DNA from: Alistipes sp.
Lineage (GTDB): Bacteria; Bacteroidota; Bacteroidia; Bacteroidales; Rikenellaceae
DNA length: 12,226 bases
Assembly: GCA_017380275.1 (NCBI GenBank)
Contig: JAFOEH010000045.1
Coordinates: forward strand, 1-12,226
Reading direction: 5' to 3'
Both the position numbers and the translations under genes were made by a program. The notes under the pieces are model-generated. The model was not told where the DNA came from and made no database searches. It worked only from the letters and a program-made list of their open reading frames with translations. Shown here piece by piece: positions 8,122 through 12,226 of the stretch (within the stretch, counting starts at the first letter, position 1; each line of letters opens with the position of its first letter).

Positions 8122-9504
8122 TTATAATAACTTTTTCACCAGCGAGAACATTCTGTATGGCATATACCTAAACGGCAGATCCAGCCACGTCGGCGTTACA
8201 ACCACCGCACGACGATGCGAGAAGGCGTCGAAACTCAGGCGGCCGTGATATGACCCCATACCCGAATTTCCCACTCCTCCGAAGGGCAGATTCTCGTTGG
8301 CGATGTGCATAATCGTGTCGTTCAGGCAGGCTCCGCCCGAGGTGCTGTGGCGAATCATATCCCAGCCATCTCGCTCACGTCCAAAGTAATAGTACGCCAG
8401 CGGCTTCTCGCGCTCGGCAACAAATCGCTTCACCTCGTCGCGATTCTCAAAGGTTATCATCGGCAGCACAGGGCCGAAAATCTCCTCCTGCATAACCGCC
8501 GCCGAGGGGCTCACGTCGGCCAGAAGCGTCGGCTCGATGTAACGCTCCGCGCGATTTATCGTGCCGCCCGCAACCACGCGGCCATCCTGCAGATATGCCG
8601 CCACACGATCGATCGCGCGATCGCTCACAAGTCGTACATAATGTTCGCTCTGGCGCGGATCGCGACCGTGCAGACGCTCAACAGCCAACTTAAACTCCTC
8701 TACAAACTGCTGTTGTAAAGACTTATGAATCAACAGATAATCAGGCGCAATGCAGGTCTGACCTGCATTGAGTGTCTTACCCCACGCAATGCGTCGCGCG
8801 GCTAACTTCAGATCCGCGCCCTCATCCACGATGCAGGGGCTCTTGCCACCAAGCTCCAGCACTACGGGCGTGAGATTCTTGGCCGCAGCGCACATAACGG
8901 TTCGTCCCAACGTGGGGCTGCCCGTGAAGAAGATTATATCGTAGCGCTGCTCCAAAAGCAGGCGGTTCACATCGCGGTTACCCTGCACGACAGCGACATA
9001 TCGCTCCTCGAACGTATCGGCCACCATCTGCTCGATAACGTGCGAGACCGCTGGTACATAGGGCGAAGGCTTCAGCACCGCCGTACATCCTGCCGAGATA
9101 GCGCCAACAAGCGGATTCAGAAGCAGTTGCACAGGATAGTTCCACGGCGAGATGATGAGTGAGACGCCGAGCGGCTCGCTTACGATGCGCGAACGCGAAG
9201 GCATCATCTTAAGCGGTGTCGAGCGGCGCTCGGTGCGCATCCAACGCTTCAGGTGGCGAAGATGTGTCTTCACCTCGCCCTGAACAATGCTCAGCTCGGT
9301 CAACACAGCCTCCTGCTCCGACTTGTGCAGATCCTCCCACAAGGCCTTGCAGAGTGGCTCGTGCCACTTATGCAGCGTCTGCTGAAGACGGCGCAGCTGC
9401 TCCTCGCGGAAGCGACGCTCGAGGGTCGCACCCGATGCGAAATACTCTCTTTGTGCCCTGACAACAGCTTCGATGCGCTCGGGCGATGTATTCTCAATTG
9501 CCAT
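8122..9504 (-). CDS. Aldehyde dehydrogenase, class 3 (fatty-aldehyde type)
   Basis: NAD(P)-dependent aldehyde dehydrogenase of 460 residues. The length fits the shorter class 3 (ALDH3) branch rather than the usual ~500-residue enzymes. Catalytic elements are all present: SPWNYP with Asn122, KPSP with Lys145, FTGS at 193-196, LELGGKSP with general base Glu217, and NAGQTCIAPDY with nucleophile Cys251. EEIFGPVLP follows near residue 343, and NLPFGGVGNSGMGSYHG near the C-terminus is typical of ALDH3. It ends in a hydrophobic and basic tail (LPFRYMPYRMFSLVKKLL), as in class 3 enzymes that sit near membranes. It would oxidise medium- or long-chain or aromatic aldehydes to acids. The ATG lies 8 nt after the stop of the upstream SDR gene, without a clear ribosome binding site, so the two are probably co-transcribed. 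A terminator follows. Confidence 0.93.
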   Translation of the reverse strand: MAIENTSPERIEAVVRAQREYFASGATLERRFREEQLRRLQQTLHKWHEPLCKALWEDLHKSEQEAVLTELSIVQGEVKTHLRHLKRWMRTERRSTPLKMMPSRSRIVSEPLGVSLIISPWNYPVQLLLNPLVGAISAGCTAVLKPSPYVPAVSHVIEQMVADTFEERYVAVVQGNRDVNRLLLEQRYDIIFFTGSPTLGRTVMCAAAKNLTPVVLELGGKSPCIVDEGADLKLAARRIAWGKTLNAGQTCIAPDYLLIHKSLQQQFVEEFKLAVERLHGRDPRQSEHYVRLVSDRAIDRVAAYLQDGRVVAGGTINRAERYIEPTLLADVSPSAAVMQEEIFGPVLPMITFENRDEVKRFVAEREKPLAYYYFGRERDGWDMIRHSTSGGACLNDTIMHIANENLPFGGVGNSGMGSYHGRLSFDAFSHRRAVVVTPTWLDLPFRYMPYRMFSLVKKLL

Positions 9505-9512
9505 ATTTACTG

Positions 9513-10322
9513 TTATTTACGTCCTTTGAAGTGGTCCATAGTCGAATAAATACCCAACCAGCGGCCTACGATAGTGTCAAACCACGACACCGGCAGCAAG
9601 CCCTGGCACAAGCGGAAGAAGTGGTAGCTCCAGGGGATGCCACGAAAATCGGTATTGCGCTCGATCGCACGCAAAATCTTGCGCGATGTGCGCTCGGGAT
9701 CGAGGATGGGGAAGAAGCGCGAACGCACGCCATCGAACATTCCCGTATTAATATAATAAGGAGCGACGGTCGTAACGTGTACGTTACTCTTGCGCTCCGA
9801 AAGTTCGATACGCACCGAATCCGACCAGCCGATAACAGCCCACTTGCTCGCCGCATAGACCGACATACGGGGATTGGAGATCATTCCAGCCGCAGACGCT
9901 ATGCTACAGATGTGGCCGTGATCACGCGCAATCATATCGGGCAAGCACTGCAGAGCCACAACCATCGGCGCAACGGCATTGATCGACATCGTGCGCTCAA
10001 TGTCGACGAGCGTCTGTTTCTCGAAGGTCTTGTTTCCCGTCACGATTCCCGCGCAGTTGATCAAAATATCCACATCACCGCACTCGCGCTTTGTCTGCTC
10101 GTATGCTGCGACAACACTTTCATTATTAGACACATCTACACGAAATCCCTTCGCAACGCCTATCTTCTCGAAATCTGCAATCGTTGCTGCGATGTTCTGC
10201 TCGTTGATATCCCAGATCACCACCTGACGCACCCCCTTCTCGAGTGCCATACGTCCCATAATTCGGCCAATTCCCGAGGCTCCGCCCGTAATCAGCACAC
10301 AACTATTCTTAATCTTTGTCAT
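9513..10322 (-). CDS. Short-chain dehydrogenase/reductase (SDR), SDR16C/retinol-dehydrogenase-like
   Basis: Classical SDR oxidoreductase of 269 residues. Rossmann cofactor motif TGGASGIG is at 12-19, Asp63 lies in the RVDVS adenine-binding strand, and NCAG is at 89-92. Catalytic Ser143 (IASAAG), Tyr156 and Lys160 (YAASK) have the expected 13-residue Ser-Tyr spacing. Asp38 in VIWDIN ends the second strand, favouring NAD(H). The C-terminal part, with LPVSWFDTIVGRWLGIYSTMDHF, resembles the SDR16C / RDH10 / 17-beta-HSD11 group, which acts on lipid-like alcohols. The start at 10322 is preferred over an in-frame ATG at 10352: AGGTGA lies 4 nt before it, and the predicted transcription start is almost on top of the 10352 ATG. 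Pairing with the ALDH suggests alcohol to aldehyde to acid oxidation; the substrate is not known. Confidence 0.9.
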   Translation of the reverse strand: MTKIKNSCVLITGGASGIGRIMGRMALEKGVRQVVIWDINEQNIAATIADFEKIGVAKGFRVDVSNNESVVAAYEQTKRECGDVDILINCAGIVTGNKTFEKQTLVDIERTMSINAVAPMVVALQCLPDMIARDHGHICSIASAAGMISNPRMSVYAASKWAVIGWSDSVRIELSERKSNVHVTTVAPYYINTGMFDGVRSRFFPILDPERTSRKILRAIERNTDFRGIPWSYHFFRLCQGLLPVSWFDTIVGRWLGIYSTMDHFKGRK

Positions 10323-10326
10323 ATTC

Positions 10327-10332
10327 TCACCT
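10327..10332 (-). promoter_or_regulatory. Ribosome binding site deciding the SDR start
   Basis: Minus-strand AGGTGA lies 4 nt before ATG 10322. Together with the promoter position it favours this start over the ATG 30 nt upstream. Confidence 0.6.
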
Positions 10333-10359
10333 ATTCGCCTAACACTCAGCATTACGCGA

Positions 10360-10390
10360 CAAAGATATGAATTTTAGGGAAATCGCCAAA
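10360..10390 (-). promoter_or_regulatory. Bacteroidota-type sigma promoter for the SDR-ALDH operon
   Basis: On the minus strand, TTTG (10390-10387) is followed after 19 nt by TATCTTTG (10367-10360). This is a full match to the Bacteroidota housekeeping consensus TTTG / TAnnTTTG with its normal spacing. Transcription would begin near 10353-10355, giving a leader of about 30 nt before the SDR start at 10322. The rest of the gap between the SDR gene and the ExbD terminator (about 10391-10452) is AT-rich with no other recognisable feature. Confidence 0.75.
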
Positions 10391-10452
10391 TCTCAATCGG
10401 AGATCAATGTATAACAACTAATGCAACACATCATCAACTCACCATAATACAC

Positions 10453-10478
10453 AAAAAAAGTCCCACTATATGTGGGAC
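10453..10478 (-). terminator. Rho-independent terminator after the Exb cluster
   Basis: On the minus strand GTCCCAC (10478-10472) pairs with GTGGGAC (10466-10460) around a five-base ATATA loop and is followed by seven T (10459-10453). It lies about 32 nt after the stop codon of the last exbD gene and isolates the Exb operon from the SDR promoter. Confidence 0.9.
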
Positions 10479-10510
10479 CTTTTCGATATGTTTGGTTATA
10501 ATCTTGCGGA

Positions 10511-10984
10511 TTAGTAACCCTCGCCCTCGAGAGCGGCGTAGCTGATCTTCAGAGCGTTAGCACGACGAAGCTCCTGCTTTACGTCAGTGATAATACCCAT
10601 CTTTGTGTACTGGTCAGCCTTGATGCTGATGGTCATCTGAGCACGGTCTGCCTCGTTGAGCATATCACGCTCTGCACCGATGAAATCACCAATATCTCGC
10701 GCGGTCTTGAACGAATCGTTAAGCTGAATTCGGGGAGCGGTACCATACTGTGCCTGCATATGTGATACAGGAACACCGATGTTGATGGTACTAACCAAAC
10801 TCTTCTTCTCCAACTTCTGAACCTCGGTTGCCTGGGGCAACTTGTAACGTACCATTACCTCCTGCTCTCGCATTGTGGTTGACACCATAAAGAAGAACAG
10901 AATCATAAAAATAACGTCGGGAAGAGAAGCGGTTGAGATTGCGGGGACCTCTTTCTTGTCACCCGATTTTTTCATTACTGCCAT
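10511..10984 (-). CDS. exbD: ExbD/TolR-family biopolymer transport protein (distal copy)
   Basis: ExbD-family proton-channel partner, 157 residues. Topology fits the family: a short basic cytoplasmic N-terminus (MAVMKKSGDKKE), one membrane helix at about 22-37 with the essential proton-carrying Asp23 (SLPDVIFMILFFFMVSTTM), then a periplasmic domain. ExbD works with ExbB to convert proton motive force into movement of TonB, powering TonB-dependent outer-membrane uptake, which is abundant in this phylum. It is the last gene of the cluster, 19 nt after the other exbD, with AAGGA upstream of its ATG; an ATG at 10975 is a minor alternative. The helix and periplasmic sequence differ clearly from the neighbouring ExbD, so this is not a recent duplicate. 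The choice between ExbD and TolR cannot be settled from sequence alone. Confidence 0.9.
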   Translation of the reverse strand: MAVMKKSGDKKEVPAISTASLPDVIFMILFFFMVSTTMREQEVMVRYKLPQATEVQKLEKKSLVSTINIGVPVSHMQAQYGTAPRIQLNDSFKTARDIGDFIGAERDMLNEADRAQMTISIKADQYTKMGIITDVKQELRRANALKISYAALEGEGY

Positions 10985-11003
10985 AACTTTTCCTTTTTAT
11001 ACG

Positions 11004-11597
11004 TTACTTTTTAACACCCTGACGAGGCTCAGCCTCAGAAATCTTCAAAGGCACTGCCTTAGTGACAGCGGTACGCTGATCCTCCGTGAGCTCAGAGAAT
11101 ACGTTACCGAACTTGCTCATTGCTACGTCGTCACGAACCTCGTTGAAGGCGCGTGCCAACTCGTTCTGTACCATAATATATACCTCGTAGTTCGTATCAC
11201 GGGTGGTCTGCAGTGATACCACACCCTCACTTACGGGGTAGGTCCACTTGGTACCATCCTCCAACTCGATCTCGGTATCCTTCTTCTCGGGAAGGTTCTC
11301 GTCGTCGAGAGGATTAAGAATGAACTCCTTAGTCTTCTCTTTCAAACCACGGATGTCCATAGACTCGTCGCCAGCCATAATCTGACCTGCGGCGTTTACG
11401 AATACCAACAGAACGTTACGGGTCTTAACCTTCTGGTCCTCAACCTTAACATCCTCGGGAGGCAGCGGCGGAAGCACGCGTGAGAGTCCCTTATCTGAGT
11501 TCATCGTAGTAGCCACAAGGAAGAAGATGAGCAACAAGAACGCGATATCGGCCTGAGAGTCGGCACGAACTTCCGGTGTTTTTCTTGCATTTCCCAT
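11004..11597 (-). CDS. exbD: ExbD/TolR-family biopolymer transport protein (proximal copy)
   Basis: Second ExbD-family protein, 197 residues. A short N-terminus leads into one membrane helix at about 16-32 with the conserved Asp17 (SQADIAFLLLIFFLVATTM). A proline-rich segment VLPPLPPEDVKVEDQKVKTR (about 41-60) and a periplasmic domain follow. It is longer than a typical ExbD (about 140 residues); the extra length is a charged insertion around residues 85-125 with many Glu, Asp and Lys. A strong Shine-Dalgarno sequence AGGAGGT lies 6 nt before the ATG and shares its first base with the stop of the preceding gene, so expression is likely coupled and high. Two unlike ExbDs may form a heteromeric pair around one ExbB ring, or give different periplasmic contacts; this is inference. 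Confidence 0.9.
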   Translation of the reverse strand: MGNARKTPEVRADSQADIAFLLLIFFLVATTMNSDKGLSRVLPPLPPEDVKVEDQKVKTRNVLLVFVNAAGQIMAGDESMDIRGLKEKTKEFILNPLDDENLPEKKDTEIELEDGTKWTYPVSEGVVSLQTTRDTNYEVYIMVQNELARAFNEVRDDVAMSKFGNVFSELTEDQRTAVTKAVPLKISEAEPRQGVKK

Positions 11598-11603
11598 TAT
11601 ACT

Positions 11604-11610
11604 ACCTCCT
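11604..11610 (-). promoter_or_regulatory. Strong Shine-Dalgarno site of the proximal exbD
   Basis: Minus-strand AGGAGGT, 6 nt before the ATG at 11597. Its first A is the last base of the preceding TAA stop. Near-perfect sites like this are not seen at the other genes in the window, which marks this cistron as efficiently translated. Confidence 0.75.
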
Positions 11611-12047
11611 TATTTTAAAGCGTCAGAAATTGCTGAATAGATTGCTGAAATGATTGCACCAGCGCCTGCTACATAAGCAACGAGGATACTTGTATCTGCG
11701 ATAACAGTCTCACCGCGCTCGAAGTTTACCTGGTTACCGATATCAAGAATCTGATAGTCGTGACCGTTAGCGATAAAGTAAGCACCTGCGATGATAGCGA
11801 TGATTGCTACTGCTGCGAAAATAGTACCCTTGATACCCTCGGGCTTCTGGATCAAATCCCAAACTGCTGCCAACACTGCGATCACGATAGCAACTGCAGC
11901 GATAGCATAACCCCACATAAGGAGGCTACCTACAGCTGTAGCGTTCTCTACGGTCGGGAACTCAGGTGTGGTAAATACACACCAGAATACCAATGCCACA
12001 GATACAGCAATTAGGATGGGTGACAGATATTTAATCAATTTTCCCAT
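11610..12047 (-). CDS. Small four-helix membrane protein of the Exb cluster, function unknown
   Basis: A 145-residue integral membrane protein that I do not assign to a characterised family. Four hydrophobic segments are visible: about 8-25 (LSPILIAVSVALVFWCVF), 38-65, 72-93 (IKGTIFAAVAIIAIIAGAYF) and 121-140. A polar stretch at about 94-120, NGHDYQILDIGNQVNFERGET, separates helices 3 and 4. The start MGKLIKY is short and basic, which favours a cytoplasmic N-terminus. The gene sits between exbB (29-nt gap) and the proximal exbD (12-nt gap) in the same orientation, so it is very probably co-transcribed and may be an accessory part of the ExbB-ExbD complex. It has no Shine-Dalgarno site. Codons are biased to GCT, GGT and GTT like its neighbours. 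Confidence 0.85.
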   Translation of the reverse strand: MGKLIKYLSPILIAVSVALVFWCVFTTPEFPTVENATAVGSLLMWGYAIAAVAIVIAVLAAVWDLIQKPEGIKGTIFAAVAIIAIIAGAYFIANGHDYQILDIGNQVNFERGETVIADTSILVAYVAGAGAIISAIYSAISDALK

Positions 12048-12076
12048 TGTTGTAAATCTTTTTTTTAAGGTCTTAA

Positions 12077-12226
12077 TTATTTCTTAGCGTAAGCGGTCAA
12101 GATGTCAACCAAGGTGATAGAAGCATCCTCCATAGTGTTCACCAAAGCGTCGATCTTAGTTACAACATAGTTGTAGAACAACTGGAGAATAACCGCAGCG
12201 ATAAGACCCATCAAAGTAGTCAACAA
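12077..12226 (-). CDS. exbB: MotA/TolQ/ExbB-family proton channel, C-terminal end (partial)
   Basis: Only the last 49 codons are in the window; the gene continues beyond the right edge. In the minus-strand frame starting at 12226 the peptide opens LLTTLMGLIAAVILQLFYNY and continues VVTKIDALVNTMEDAS before the stop at 12079-12077. This matches the last membrane helix and cytoplasmic tail of ExbB/TolQ proteins (a LxTTxxGLxxAIP..xFYNY motif followed by a K.D.L...ME helix). The Thr residues in this helix normally line the proton path with the ExbD aspartate. The downstream genes for a small membrane protein and two ExbDs support the call. The family is clear, but the choice among ExbB, TolQ and a MotA-like protein is based on context. 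Confidence 0.88.
   Translation of the reverse strand: MLTTLMGLIAAVILQLFYNYVVTKIDALVNTMEDASITLVDILTAYAKK

Noticed and set aside
8610..8623. Perfect 14-bp palindrome CGATCGCGCGATCG
   Set aside because: It lies within the aldehyde dehydrogenase coding region, is explained by Asp-Arg-Ala-Ile-Asp-Arg codons, and has no repeat elsewhere or operator context.

Overview
The window looks like a chromosomal segment of a fairly GC-rich member of the Bacteroidota, plausibly a Bacteroidales such as an Alistipes-like gut bacterium (the genus is a guess). Three things suggest this: most genes lack a clear Shine-Dalgarno site, there is a perfect Bacteroidota-type promoter (TTTG, 19 nt, TATCTTTG) at 10360-10390, and an ExbB / small membrane protein / ExbD / ExbD cluster sits at the right edge.

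Positions 3-6083, plus strand: a tightly packed urease operon in the order ureA (3' end only), ureB, ureC, ureE, ureF, ureG, ureD, followed by an SLC14-type urea transporter. UreA/B/C form the nickel enzyme that splits urea into ammonia and carbamate. UreD, UreF and UreG form the activation complex, UreE delivers nickel, and the transporter brings urea in. All metal-ligand and catalytic residues of UreC that can be located are present, so the enzyme should be active. Gene gaps are 3-21 nt or overlaps. The operon ends in a hairpin terminator shared with the convergent gene on the other strand.

Positions 6101-8044, minus strand: one unusual 647-residue membrane protein. It joins an aromatic-acid-exporter/FUSC-like six-helix module to a full 12-helix MFS transporter. 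This is the least ordinary gene in the window.

Positions 8122-10322, minus strand: a two-gene operon with its own promoter and terminator. It encodes a short-chain dehydrogenase of SDR16C / retinol-dehydrogenase-like type and then a class 3 (fatty-aldehyde type) aldehyde dehydrogenase. A stepwise oxidation of an alcohol to an aldehyde to an acid is a reasonable inference.

Positions 10511-12226, minus strand: the distal part of a TonB energising cluster. In transcription order it holds the C-terminus of ExbB/TolQ, a small four-helix membrane protein of unknown role, and two different ExbD proteins, ending in a strong terminator. Codon choice here (many GCT, GGT, GTT) differs from the GC-rich urease block, consistent with higher expression.

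No RNA gene, insertion sequence, CRISPR array or attachment site was seen. There is no gene-free stretch longer than 300 bases; the longest gap is 10323-10510, which holds a promoter and a terminator.
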